A DNA stretch of 12,763 bases from an uncultured Holophagaceae bacterium (GTDB lineage Bacteria; Acidobacteriota; Holophagae; Holophagales; Holophagaceae): contig CAIRAS010000213.1 in the NCBI GenBank assembly GCA_903876615.1, positions 1-12,763 of the forward strand, read 5' to 3'. The stretch's first letter is position 1. Each line of letters begins with the position of its first letter. Under the pieces are notes generated by a model. It made no database searches, was not told the origin of the DNA, and saw only the letters and a program-made list of their open reading frames with translations. The translations under genes were made by a program, and so were the position numbers. Positions 1-5,235 of this stretch are shown here, one piece after another.

Positions 1-74
1 AGAGTGCTTCGTTCCCAAATCATCTCGGTGCCCATCCCAAGAGCGAAGGCGCCGATGATCAAGACGAAGACCAC
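1..74 (-). CDS. Small membrane protein, partial (runs off the left edge)
   Basis: Reading leftward, a GTG codon at 74-72 opens a frame that stays open to the window edge (24 codons visible). The residues are mostly hydrophobic at first (VVFVLIIGAFALGMG) and then polar (TEMIWERST), as in a small membrane protein with an N-terminal anchor. An AAGG motif lies a few bases upstream of the GTG, and the start follows the stop of the upstream minus-strand gene by one base. Third positions are GC-rich, like the other genes here. No family is recognised. Both minus-strand genes at this edge are membrane proteins and probably form one operon continuing outside the window. Confidence 0.45.
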   Translation of the reverse strand, partial: MVFVLIIGAFALGMGTEMIWERST

Positions 75-75
75 C

Positions 76-276
76 CTACCTTGAAGTGTCATTGGTCCTT
101 TTCCGCTCCTGGAAAACCAGGTAGATCAGCAATGCGGTGGCGGCTGCCAGCATCAGCCCACGGGCGATGAGGCAGGGTAGGCAGACCTGGGCACTGGTCT
201 GAGCCTCGCTGGCCACCTCCACGTCGTGTGGCTCAGCCCCGTTGGAGTGGGGCTCCTCGGCCTCTACTTCTGCCAT
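76..276 (-). CDS. Small single-pass membrane protein
   Basis: A 66-aa protein starting MAEVEAEEPHSNGAEP. It has an acidic N-terminal half, a Cys-Leu-Pro-Cys motif near residue 33, one hydrophobic helix (about residues 38-55, RGLMLAAATALLIYLVF) and a basic tail (QERKRTN). This is the usual profile of a membrane-anchored virion or host-interaction protein. The frame is open farther upstream to an ATG at 417. Codons between 417 and 277 have A/T-rich third positions and encode Arg/Ala-rich low-complexity sequence, whereas codons from 276 onward are strongly GC3-biased, so the ATG at 276 was chosen. No clear ribosome-binding site precedes it. Function is unknown; the coding call rests on codon bias and the membrane helix. 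Confidence 0.6.
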   Translation of the reverse strand: MAEVEAEEPHSNGAEPHDVEVASEAQTSAQVCLPCLIARGLMLAAATALLIYLVFQERKRTNDTSR

Positions 277-287
277 GGCAGCCGGAG

Positions 288-422
288 ATGGAGCAGCTGT
301 TCGCCGCGCTGCAGAAGTGGCTCGACGCGTTCTCTGAACTCTCGCCATTCTTTCAGGTGATCCTCCAGTCGCTTCTGGACGTCCTCGAGCAGCTCCCGGT
401 CTGTCATCTACTGGCATCTTAG
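288..422 (+). CDS. Small amphipathic-helix protein
   Basis: A 44-aa frame, MEQLFAALQKWLDAFSELSP onward, rich in Leu, Phe and Gln, patterned as amphipathic helices rather than a classic membrane anchor. About three quarters of its third codon positions are G or C, against about one third for the opposite-strand frame across the same bases. That is why it is preferred over an N-terminal extension of the minus-strand gene. A longer start (GTG at 228) is possible but would overlap the minus-strand gene. GGAG directly abuts the ATG, too close for a normal ribosome-binding site. It ends 17 bases before the GTG of the next gene. No homologous family is recognised, and it could be a chance frame. Confidence 0.4.
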   Translation: MEQLFAALQKWLDAFSELSPFFQVILQSLLDVLEQLPVCHLLAS

Positions 423-426
423 CGCG

Positions 427-440
427 TATGATAGCGGTCG
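427..440 (+). promoter_or_regulatory. Promoter -10 element (TATGAT) for a leaderless transcript
   Basis: TATGAT at 427-432 matches the sigma70-type consensus TATAAT in five of six positions. The GTG at 440 begins eight bases after the last base of this hexamer, where transcription would start, so the mRNA would begin at or next to the start codon. No good -35 hexamer is seen 16-19 bases upstream and no ribosome-binding site precedes the GTG. Both facts fit leaderless translation, which is common in actinobacteria. The ATG at 428 lies inside the proposed -10 and so would be upstream of the transcript. Confidence 0.4.
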
Positions 441-796
441 TGGCTGAAGATCAGGACGACAAAGAGAAGCCCACTCCTGCTGAGACTCCTTCTGATGGTG
501 TCATCACCACCACCGTGGCTCAGCTGGAGGGCATCGTCGAGAAGATCGTCGACAAGCTCCTGGGCGAGGGAGACCCTCCTGACGACAAGAAGGAGCCGCC
601 CCCCCCAGACGATGACCACCCCAGGACCGACCGGGAGACGGAGCAGAGCCTCCGGGACCAGGTCAAGTCTGCCGTGGCCGAGTTGAAGCGGGAGCGCCAG
701 CACGACAAGGAGCATGAGGATCTGAAGACGCCCAAGCCGCCTCTGCCTGAAGTCAAGCCCTGGCGCCACCAGATCTGGGGTGATCGTGATGGATGA
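440..796 (+). CDS. Acidic, Pro-rich hypothetical protein upstream of the ATPase
   Basis: A 118-aa protein if started at GTG 440 (MAEDQDDKEK...), or 122 aa from ATG 428. It is highly charged and contains no membrane helix. It has an N-terminal acidic/Pro segment, a predicted helix (about residues 24-45, with VAQLEGIVEKIVDKLL), an acidic/Pro linker (DPPDDKKEPPPPDDDHP), a charged helix (about 66-95) and a short aromatic end, PWRHQIWGDRDG. The GTG start is preferred because it sits at the expected +1 of a TATGAT -10 box. The C-terminus overlaps the next gene by eight bases, so the two are probably translationally coupled. A scaffold- or adaptor-like role would suit a charged, partly disordered protein beside a packaging ATPase, but this is a guess. 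Confidence 0.6.
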   Translation: MAEDQDDKEKPTPAETPSDGVITTTVAQLEGIVEKIVDKLLGEGDPPDDKKEPPPPDDDHPRTDRETEQSLRDQVKSAVAELKRERQHDKEHEDLKTPKPPLPEVKPWRHQIWGDRDG

Positions 797-1532
797 GGCC
801 CCTATATTGGAGGCCGAACTCGCTGCCACTGCGGTGCTGACCGACCAGGACCGCAAGCGTGCCATGTGGCGCCGGGCCCAGGCCAAAAAGCGTGAGAAGC
901 AGAAGGCCATGGCGATGGCACCTCAGGACGGTGCAGACCCTGAGGACATCCCTGACCAGGACCTTCCTGATGAGCCTCCGGCACCTGGGCCGCCTCCTAG
1001 GCGTCCTCGAGGTACTCCGCCCAAGCGGGGCCGGGCCCGTATCCCGCTCACCTCCCTGTTGGAGACGACTTTGGGAGGAGTCTCGACCGGCCTGATCATG
1101 AGCAACCGGGATATCCCGGTGGGAATGGCCATCGGCTTCGAGGCCCCGGTGGCGGCAGAGAAGCTAGACGCCATCATCGCCGGCACCATGCTGGACCGTC
1201 TGCTCCAGCCCATCGCCCGAGCCGGAGCCTCGGCAAAGGACTTTGGCGCCGTGCTGGCTCTGCCGTTTCTGGTGGCCCTGATCGAACGCCGCCCCTACCT
1301 CTATGACCCACTTAAGCCCCTTATCATCCCGGTTGTGACCAGCGTCGCTTTGGATCTGGCCGAGCTTGAGGCACGCAACAAGGAGCGCCTGGCCAACGCT
1401 CAGGAGAGGGCTGGGTCCCACCAGATCGACGTGGACCATCTGATGGCCATGTTCTTCGGCCAGGCGGCCCAGCAGCAGGAGCAGCCTCAGCCGATGCCGG
1501 AGCCAGTTGGCGAGGCTGCAGCGGCAGCCTGA
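789..1532 (+). CDS. Hypothetical helical protein encoded just before the packaging ATPase
   Basis: A 247-aa protein. Residues 1-45 form a charged helix containing MWRRAQAKKREKQKA. Residues 46-85 are an acidic/Pro linker followed by a basic stretch (PPRRPRGTPPKRGRAR). Residues 86-205 form a helical core with two hydrophobic stretches (about 152-166, FGAVLALPFLVALIE; about 177-190, PLIIPVVTSVALDL). The C-terminus is Gln/Pro/Ala-rich. The hydrophobic stretches could be membrane-associated or core helices. ATG 789 was preferred to the in-frame GTGs at 780 and 786 because GGGGTG lies a suitable distance upstream; it overlaps the previous gene by eight bases. Its 3' end overlaps the ATPase gene by 26 bases, implying coupled expression. 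I recognise no family. A partner of the ATPase at the packaging vertex is an inference from position only. Confidence 0.65.
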   Translation: MDEAPILEAELAATAVLTDQDRKRAMWRRAQAKKREKQKAMAMAPQDGADPEDIPDQDLPDEPPAPGPPPRRPRGTPPKRGRARIPLTSLLETTLGGVSTGLIMSNRDIPVGMAIGFEAPVAAEKLDAIIAGTMLDRLLQPIARAGASAKDFGAVLALPFLVALIERRPYLYDPLKPLIIPVVTSVALDLAELEARNKERLANAQERAGSHQIDVDHLMAMFFGQAAQQQEQPQPMPEPVGEAAAAA

Positions 1533-2259
1533 GGAGCCTGAGGGCGACGTTCTTCCGGTCTCCTGGGCCGTCTTCCAGAAGTGGTTCAAGGAGGCCTGGG
1601 AGCCGGGTGACCATGTCGCCCTGATCGGTCCCACCAAGTCCGGCAAGACCACGACTGCGGTCCAGCTCTGCAACCTCCGTCCCTGGGTCCTGGCTCTGGA
1701 CATCAAGGGCGGAGACTCCACCCTGAGCAGGTCCCACTGGCCCCGAATCACCCGTTGGCCGCCGCCGGGCACCCTCTATGACCGGATGGAGAAGGGTGAG
1801 CCGGTGCGGCTGATCGTGGGCAGCACGACCAGGGGGAGTGCTGCCATGAAGGAGCGCAAGGCGCTGATGCACAAGGTTCTTGAGGACGTCTGGACTCAGG
1901 GCAACTGGACGGTCTATGTCGATGAGCTCCAACTCCTCAGTGACGCTCGGATGAGCATGGGTCTGGGTATCCAGATCGAGGAGTTTCTGATCGCCGCCCG
2001 GGACGCCGGCATCTCGGTGGTAAGCTCCTACCAGGCGCCGAGACGAACGCCCCGGGCAGCGGCAGACCAGGCGGTCTGGATGGTGGTCTACGTGACCAGG
2101 GACACTGACATCGTCAACCGCCTGGCGGAGATGAGTGGTCGGCCTCGGGCCGAGATCAGGGGAGCGGTGCGGGGACTGCAGCGCCCCTGCATCCTTGTCG
2201 TGGGCCAGGACCCCATGGCTCCTATCGTGGTGACCCGGCCGGCCAGGTTGCCTGGTTAG
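1507..2259 (+). CDS. FtsK/HerA-type genome-packaging ATPase
   Basis: A 250-aa P-loop ATPase. Visible motifs are Walker A GPTKSGKTT (41-49), Walker B TVYVDE (135-140, acidic pair D139/E140), and a downstream strand-and-arginine segment SSYQAPRRTPRAAADQA (173-189). The last occupies the place of the conserved (T/S)Q.P...P motif of viral HerA-like ATPases. The length suits the short packaging ATPases of membrane-containing phages (PRD1 P9 type), which translocate DNA into preformed capsids at a special vertex. The start is TTG at 1507, preceded by CGGAG four bases upstream; it overlaps the preceding gene by 26 bases. No membrane helix or zinc domain is present. Position one gene away from the capsid protein matches tectivirus-like genomes. 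A conjugative or plasmid HerA-like ATPase is the alternative, but the neighbouring genes argue against it. Confidence 0.85.
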   Translation: MARLQRQPEEPEGDVLPVSWAVFQKWFKEAWEPGDHVALIGPTKSGKTTTAVQLCNLRPWVLALDIKGGDSTLSRSHWPRITRWPPPGTLYDRMEKGEPVRLIVGSTTRGSAAMKERKALMHKVLEDVWTQGNWTVYVDELQLLSDARMSMGLGIQIEEFLIAARDAGISVVSSYQAPRRTPRAAADQAVWMVVYVTRDTDIVNRLAEMSGRPRAEIRGAVRGLQRPCILVVGQDPMAPIVVTRPARLPG

Positions 2260-2708
2260 CGCCTCGGCTTGCCGTTGGAGCGGCCCATCGGCTGCTGCAC
2301 GATCTGTAGTCCCGACGTCTGAGCCTTGCGGGCCATCTCGATCTGACGGAGGTTCTCTCGAGCCGCCTCCATGTCCACCCAGGCCTCACCCACCCAGGCC
2401 ATCCGGTCGATGGCGGACATTGGCACCGAGACGGTGGTGGCGTACTGGACGTCGGTAAATCTGACCCATTCAAGACCTACTTTTCGAGCGTCATTGATGA
2501 GCCGCACGATCTCTTCCTGGCTCTCTTCCACCTGGAGGCCCAGCCCCTGGAAGAAGATGATGGTGCGAGCCTCCTTGCCCTTGGGGGTGGGAAGGTAGAT
2601 CCCCGACTCCGTCTCCTCGAAGGGCTCGGTGTTGATCGTCGGCTTCTGGGGGAGCCACTCCTCGGGGTCCCCGATCTCACCGTAGACCCGGGACTTGTCC
2701 TTGCTCAT
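2256..2708 (-). CDS. Hypothetical soluble protein on the strand opposite the morphogenesis genes
   Basis: A 150-aa soluble protein (MSKDKSRVYGEIGDPEEWLP...). The central part looks alpha/beta: a strand ARTIIFFQGLGLQVEES, a helix EEIVRLINDARKVG, and strands LEWVRFTDVQYATTVSVP. A long charged C-terminal helix (about 105-130) and a basic tail follow. The stop overlaps the ATPase stop tail-to-tail in the four bases TTAG. The start is ATG 2708; GTG 2714 is an in-frame alternative. A TATACT -10 box ends nine bases before the ATG and no ribosome-binding site is seen, so the mRNA is probably leaderless. It is the only minus-strand gene between the ATPase and the capsid protein. A lone divergent gene facing the structural promoter would suit a regulator, but no helix-turn-helix is evident and no family is recognised. 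Confidence 0.7.
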   Translation of the reverse strand: MSKDKSRVYGEIGDPEEWLPQKPTINTEPFEETESGIYLPTPKGKEARTIIFFQGLGLQVEESQEEIVRLINDARKVGLEWVRFTDVQYATTVSVPMSAIDRMAWVGEAWVDMEAARENLRQIEMARKAQTSGLQIVQQPMGRSNGKPRR

Positions 2709-2731
2709 CGGCACGTAGTATAGTCGCCCCA
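2695..2731 (+). promoter_or_regulatory. Candidate promoter of the structural operon
   Basis: The -35 is TTGTCC (2695-2700, four of six to TTGACA) and the -10 is TATAGT (2719-2724, five of six to TATAAT), with an 18-base spacer and an expected start near 2731. This gives a leader of about 88 bases before the first gene at 2819, which has its own ribosome-binding site. The -10 overlaps the minus-strand TATACT by four bases, so one AT-rich patch (2717-2724) may serve both directions. Confidence 0.45.
2708..2722 (-). promoter_or_regulatory. Minus-strand promoter -10 (TATACT), leaderless
   Basis: Read on the minus strand, TATACT occupies 2722-2717. The expected transcription start is about 2710-2708, essentially at the ATG of the 150-aa gene. 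No TTGACA-like -35 is present at the usual spacing; that place is taken by the palindrome CGCATGCG. The element overlaps the plus-strand -10 TATAGT (2719-2724). Confidence 0.4.
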
Positions 2732-2738
2732 GCCGTTG

Positions 2739-2746
2739 CGCATGCG
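2739..2746. promoter_or_regulatory. 8-bp palindrome CGCATGCG between the divergent genes
   Basis: A perfect 8-bp palindrome lies just downstream of the expected plus-strand transcription start and at the -35 distance of the minus-strand promoter. It could be an operator half or a chance GC-rich palindrome; short palindromes are frequent in GC-rich DNA. Confidence 0.2.
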
Positions 2747-2805
2747 GCGCGGGGAGCGCCTCTCCGGATAGCCAGGCGGGAATACCCGTCGGCTCTTCCT
2801 TATAT

Positions 2806-2812
2806 AGAGGTG
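2806..2812 (+). promoter_or_regulatory. Ribosome-binding site AGAGGTG
   Basis: A good Shine-Dalgarno match six bases before ATG 2819. It decides that start. It also argues against using the adjacent TATATA (2801-2806) as the main -10, because transcription from it would begin downstream of this site. Confidence 0.55.
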
Positions 2813-2818
2813 CTCACA

Positions 2819-2968
2819 ATGCCGACGCGTAGGATCATGGGAGTTTCGCTGGCCACCGCGGTCCTGGGCTTCCTAAGCATCGAGTTCCTGGGCAAGCTCT
2901 GGGCGTCCTACCAGGCGGCCCGGGGCAACCATCCCGCCGTTGCGGGCGCGATCCTGGGTGGTCTCTGA
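2819..2968 (+). CDS. 49-aa membrane peptide encoded before the capsid protein
   Basis: MPTRRIMGVSLATAVLGFLS opens this 49-aa peptide. It has a short basic N-terminus, one hydrophobic helix (about residues 7-26), an amphipathic segment (EFLGKLWASYQAARG) and a hydrophobic Gly/Ala-rich end. AGAGGTG six bases upstream supports the start. The stop TGA shares its last base with the ATG of the capsid gene (TGATG), indicating translational coupling. Third positions are GC-rich throughout. Small proteins linking the capsid shell to the inner membrane are characteristic of PRD1-like phages; a role in docking capsomers to membrane is inferred from position. It is the first gene of the long structural operon. 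Confidence 0.7.
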   Translation: MPTRRIMGVSLATAVLGFLSIEFLGKLWASYQAARGNHPAVAGAILGGL

Positions 2969-4113
2969 TGGCCAGCCAAGGCAACACCCCTTCCCAGGCG
3001 GTCAACCCTCAGCCCCAGACGACCGGCCAGCAGGAGGGCGGCCCCTTCATCCGTTACACGGAAGAGGGTTATGCCCTGATGTACGACCAGACGGCAGTCG
3101 CCTTTGGCGGCGCAGTCACGGCTCCCCTGGTGGCGGCCCCGGGCTATGCCCGCAGGTTCCGCGTCACCATCAACGCCACCGGCGGCGTCAACGGGACCAC
3201 CACCGTGGCGGCGGCGGCAGATGCGCCCTTCTCGGCGGTCCAGCAGGTGCTTCTCTTCGACCCCTCGGGAACCCAGCTGATCCAGGGCGGCGGCTATGAG
3301 ATCCTCCACTTGGTCAACAAGTACGGCGGCCAGGTCAATCTCTGGGCCTATGCCGACCAGGGCGCATTGCCCAACTACAGCGGCCTCTCGGCCGGCACTG
3401 CGGGCACTGGCAACTTCACCTTCGCGGCCTCGATCCCCCTGGAAGCGGCCAAGGGATACGGCTGCATCAGCATGGCTAACAGCGCCCAGCTTCCCAAGCT
3501 GCAGTGGCAGCTGGCCCCGGCCGCCTCGGTCTACACCACCTCACCGGGGACCCTTCCCACCGTCGAGGTCAAGGTCGGACTGGAGTACTACTGGCTGCCC
3601 CTCAACAGCACCATCGAGCCACCCGGACTGGGCTCGACCCTGCAGTGGAACCAGCAGACCGGCAACCCGCCCGTGGGCACCGGTAGCAACGTTCCCGTCA
3701 CCTTCCCCCGGCTGGGCGGCTACATCACCACCATCATCCTGGTCCTGCGCAACTCGGCCGGAGCCCGTGGCGACTACTGGCCCAACCCGATCTCCCTCTA
3801 CCTCGACGGGGTCCCCATCGCGGCCAACAAGCCCCTGGCGGACGTCGAGGACGACATGGCCAATCAGTTCCAGCTCGCCTCCGGGTTCGTCCGGGAGACA
3901 GGGGTCCTGGTCTTCACTCGCAAGGACTCTCTCTCTCAGATCTCAATGGGCCTCTTGGACACTGGCGAGGGCTACCTCTCGACCAACCCTGGGACTCAGG
4001 TGCAGGTCCAGGGAACCTGGGGCACCATCGCCTCAGCGCCAGCCCAGCTCGAGATCATCGCCGGGCAGTTCGTGCCATCGGGCGCGATGTTGCAAGGCCT
4101 TCTGGAGAACTGA
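2968..4113 (+). CDS. Major capsid protein, probable double jelly roll
   Basis: A 381-aa, strand-rich, Gly/Ala/Thr-rich protein with no membrane helix or signal peptide. Two halves show a matching order of segments. Half 1 has GYARRFRVTINATGG (59-73), APFSAVQQVLLFDPSGTQL (86-104), an edge segment ending LPKLQWQLAP, and a closing strand VEVKVGLEYYW (199-209). Half 2 has GGYITTIILVLRNSAG (250-265), NPISLYLDGVPI (273-284), LVFTRKDSLSQISMG (314-328), and a closing strand QLEIIAGQFVP (360-370). This suggests two jelly rolls in tandem, the fold of PRD1 P3-type capsid proteins, whose length is similar (PRD1 P3 is about 395 aa). It would trimerise into pseudo-hexameric capsomers over an internal membrane. 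GGGTGG six bases upstream is the likely ribosome-binding site. A different strand-rich virion protein remains possible, but no other gene here is a better capsid candidate. Confidence 0.75.
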   Translation: MASQGNTPSQAVNPQPQTTGQQEGGPFIRYTEEGYALMYDQTAVAFGGAVTAPLVAAPGYARRFRVTINATGGVNGTTTVAAAADAPFSAVQQVLLFDPSGTQLIQGGGYEILHLVNKYGGQVNLWAYADQGALPNYSGLSAGTAGTGNFTFAASIPLEAAKGYGCISMANSAQLPKLQWQLAPAASVYTTSPGTLPTVEVKVGLEYYWLPLNSTIEPPGLGSTLQWNQQTGNPPVGTGSNVPVTFPRLGGYITTIILVLRNSAGARGDYWPNPISLYLDGVPIAANKPLADVEDDMANQFQLASGFVRETGVLVFTRKDSLSQISMGLLDTGEGYLSTNPGTQVQVQGTWGTIASAPAQLEIIAGQFVPSGAMLQGLLEN

Positions 4114-4116
4114 TCG

Positions 4117-4365
4117 ATGGCCAACGGCACCCTCTTCGAAACCGCAATCGGCGCCTTCGGGGGCGGCGTCGCCACGGCCTCGGTCGGAGGTGGTGGCTCG
4201 TCTCGGCCCGGGGCCGCCATGGCAATGGCCCCTGGTTCTTCCATGGCATCGGGAGGAGGGGGCGGGTCCCCCTTCGCCCCGACCCACCCGGCGGGCGTGG
4301 CCTTCTGGGTGGGCATCATCTCGGTCGCTCTACTGGCCTGTCTCTGGTACTCGCTGCCAGAGTAG
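4117..4365 (+). CDS. Gly-rich C-terminally anchored membrane protein
   Basis: An 82-aa protein. Residues 1-55 are Gly/Ala/Ser/Met-rich and flexible, with GGGG runs at 24-27 and 46-50. Residues 61-80 (VAFWVGIISVALLACLWYSL) form one membrane helix followed by only Pro-Glu. The ATG lies three bases after the capsid stop. It opens a run of seven consecutive small membrane proteins and is probably an integral component of the virion's inner membrane. No family is recognised. Confidence 0.7.
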   Translation: MANGTLFETAIGAFGGGVATASVGGGGSSRPGAAMAMAPGSSMASGGGGGSPFAPTHPAGVAFWVGIISVALLACLWYSLPE

Positions 4366-4380
4366 CCAGTCATTCATAAA

Positions 4381-4386
4381 TAGGAG
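4381..4386 (+). promoter_or_regulatory. Ribosome-binding site TAGGAG
   Basis: Six bases before ATG 4393, in one of the few short gaps (27 bases) of the operon. It supports the 33-aa gene as real. Confidence 0.55.
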
Positions 4387-4392
4387 TTAGTC

Positions 4393-4494
4393 ATGCTTCG
4401 CTCAGGCACCTTCTGGATCGGCGTCATTGCCGGAATCGCCGGCCTCTACGCCTATCACGCCTTCATTAAGCCTGTCCCCTCGACCAAGAGCTGA
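4393..4494 (+). CDS. 33-aa single-pass membrane peptide
   Basis: MLRSGTFWIGVIAGIAGLYA begins a 33-aa peptide with one membrane helix (about residues 6-24) and a short polar, basic tail (IKPVPSTKS). A clear TAGGAG six bases upstream and GC-rich third positions support it. It is preceded by 27 non-coding bases and followed seven bases later by another tiny membrane gene. Its likely place is the virion membrane; no family can be named at this size. Confidence 0.65.
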   Translation: MLRSGTFWIGVIAGIAGLYAYHAFIKPVPSTKS

Positions 4495-4501
4495 CAGAAC
4501 C

Positions 4502-4567
4502 ATGTTCCCGTTCATCGTCGGCGTCGGTGCGACCCTGCTCGTCCTGAAGCTGATGGGCAAGATCTGA
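4502..4567 (+). CDS. 21-aa single-helix membrane peptide
   Basis: A complete frame of 21 residues, MFPFIVGVGATLLVLKLMGK plus Ile, almost entirely hydrophobic with a Lys at each end of its last turn. It sits between two other small membrane genes, and its stop overlaps the next start (TGATG). Size alone would make it doubtful. The tight packing, coupling and GC3-rich codons make a translated peptide the better reading. No strong ribosome-binding site is seen. Confidence 0.5.
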   Translation: MFPFIVGVGATLLVLKLMGKI

Positions 4568-4686
4568 TGCTCACTCGCCTCCTGACTCTCGTCCAACGTG
4601 AGGAGGGCCAGACCAACGTGCTCTGGGGCGTGGTGCTCCTGATCATCGTGGTGCTGCTGGTCCTCTTCCTGGTCGGCAGGATCTGA
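4567..4686 (+). CDS. 39-aa membrane peptide with pilin-like N-terminal pattern
   Basis: The peptide opens MLTRLLTLVQREEGQTNVLW and ends in a long hydrophobic helix (about residues 18-36) capped by GRI. The order of a charged REEGQ motif directly before a long aliphatic helix resembles the processing region of Flp/TadE-type pilins (E-x-G-Q/A before the helix). The conserved glutamate at position +5 of Flp pilins is replaced, so true pilin ancestry is uncertain. The start overlaps the previous stop and the stop is three bases before the next ATG. It is likely a virion membrane peptide. Confidence 0.6.
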   Translation: MLTRLLTLVQREEGQTNVLWGVVLLIIVVLLVLFLVGRI

Positions 4687-4689
4687 CCC

Positions 4690-4959
4690 ATGCTCGCGAT
4701 CGGGATGCTGATCGTGCTGGTCGGCTATGGCCTGGCCTACACCGGGAAGCAGATGTGGGACGGTTGCAAGCCCAACATCATCGACATCTTCACGCCCGGG
4801 AAGTACACCCCCTGCAGCCAGACCAGCACCGGCACCGGAACCACCGGGACTGTGCAGGGCAGCTCCGGCGTCACCACCACCACGGCCCCGGTCCCGTCCG
4901 TCGGCACGGGCGGCTCGGTGGGCCCCTACGCGGGTCTCGGCCCCAAGGCCAACGGATGA
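4690..4959 (+). CDS. Signal-anchored protein with Thr/Ser/Gly-rich ectodomain
   Basis: An 89-aa protein. Residues 2-17 are hydrophobic (LAIGMLIVLVGYGLAY) and act as an N-terminal anchor. C26 and C42 could pair as a disulfide. Residues 43-89 are Thr/Ser/Gly/Pro-rich and probably extended (QTSTGTGTTGTVQ...). It starts three bases after the previous stop and overlaps the next gene at ATGA. The profile fits a membrane protein with its tail on one side of the virion membrane; no family is recognised. Confidence 0.7.
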   Translation: MLAIGMLIVLVGYGLAYTGKQMWDGCKPNIIDIFTPGKYTPCSQTSTGTGTTGTVQGSSGVTTTTAPVPSVGTGGSVGPYAGLGPKANG

Positions 4960-5225
4960 AAGGCGTACTACTCGCCTGGATGACCGCCATGACCATCTCT
5001 ACCATCAACTCCATCCGCTCAGGCGACGGCCTGCCGGTGCCGGGCATCCTGGTGGGAGACACCATCATCTTCGCCCTGCTGGGCCTGCTCTCCGAGGTGG
5101 CCCCGGCTCCCGCCGGCATCGCCGCCTGGGGGTTTATCATTGCCCAGATTCTCCAGAACCCATCCATCATCCCGGTCGGGCCACCTCCAACCACCGCGGT
5201 GCCGAAGACGGCCACGGCGTCATAA
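4956..5225 (+). CDS. Multi-helix membrane protein
   Basis: An 89-aa protein starting MKGVLLAWMTAMTISTINSI. Hydrophobic segments lie at about residues 4-20, 29-47 (PGILVGDTIIFALLGLLSE) and 52-69 (PAGIAAWGFIIAQILQNP), followed by a Pro/Thr tail. The start codon overlaps the previous stop (ATGA). Two or three helices in under 90 residues also fits a holin, but its place among virion membrane genes makes a structural membrane protein equally likely. Confidence 0.7.
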   Translation: MKGVLLAWMTAMTISTINSIRSGDGLPVPGILVGDTIIFALLGLLSEVAPAPAGIAAWGFIIAQILQNPSIIPVGPPPTTAVPKTATAS

Positions 5226-5229
5226 GGAG
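5224..5229 (+). promoter_or_regulatory. Ribosome-binding site AAGGAG
   Basis: A perfect Shine-Dalgarno core overlapping the stop of the previous gene, six bases before ATG 5236. It fixes the start of the 55-aa gene and shows that the longer in-frame upstream starts need not be used. Confidence 0.6.
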
Positions 5230-5235
5230 ATCGAT

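Noticed and set aside
277..417. N-terminal extension of the 66-aa minus-strand protein to an ATG at 417
   Set aside because: Third positions become A/T-rich and the residues become Arg/Ala low complexity, while the plus-strand frame over the same bases shows the genome's normal codon bias. A TATCAT box near 433-428 leaves some doubt.
2250..2265. Bidirectional terminator between the convergent ATPase and 150-aa genes
   Set aside because: The genes overlap by stop codons and there is no stem-loop followed by a T run on either strand.
2801..2806. TATATA as the -10 box of the structural operon
   Set aside because: Transcription from it would begin about 2813, downstream of the good ribosome-binding site at 2806-2812, and no matching -35 is present. 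TATAGT at 2719 with TTGTCC upstream fits better.
3296..4390. Open frame of 364 codons on the plus strand inside the capsid gene
   Set aside because: It is the shifted-frame reading of the capsid gene, dominated by Ser, Arg, Pro and Thr, with no plausible fold; the capsid frame has proper strand patterns and coupled starts.
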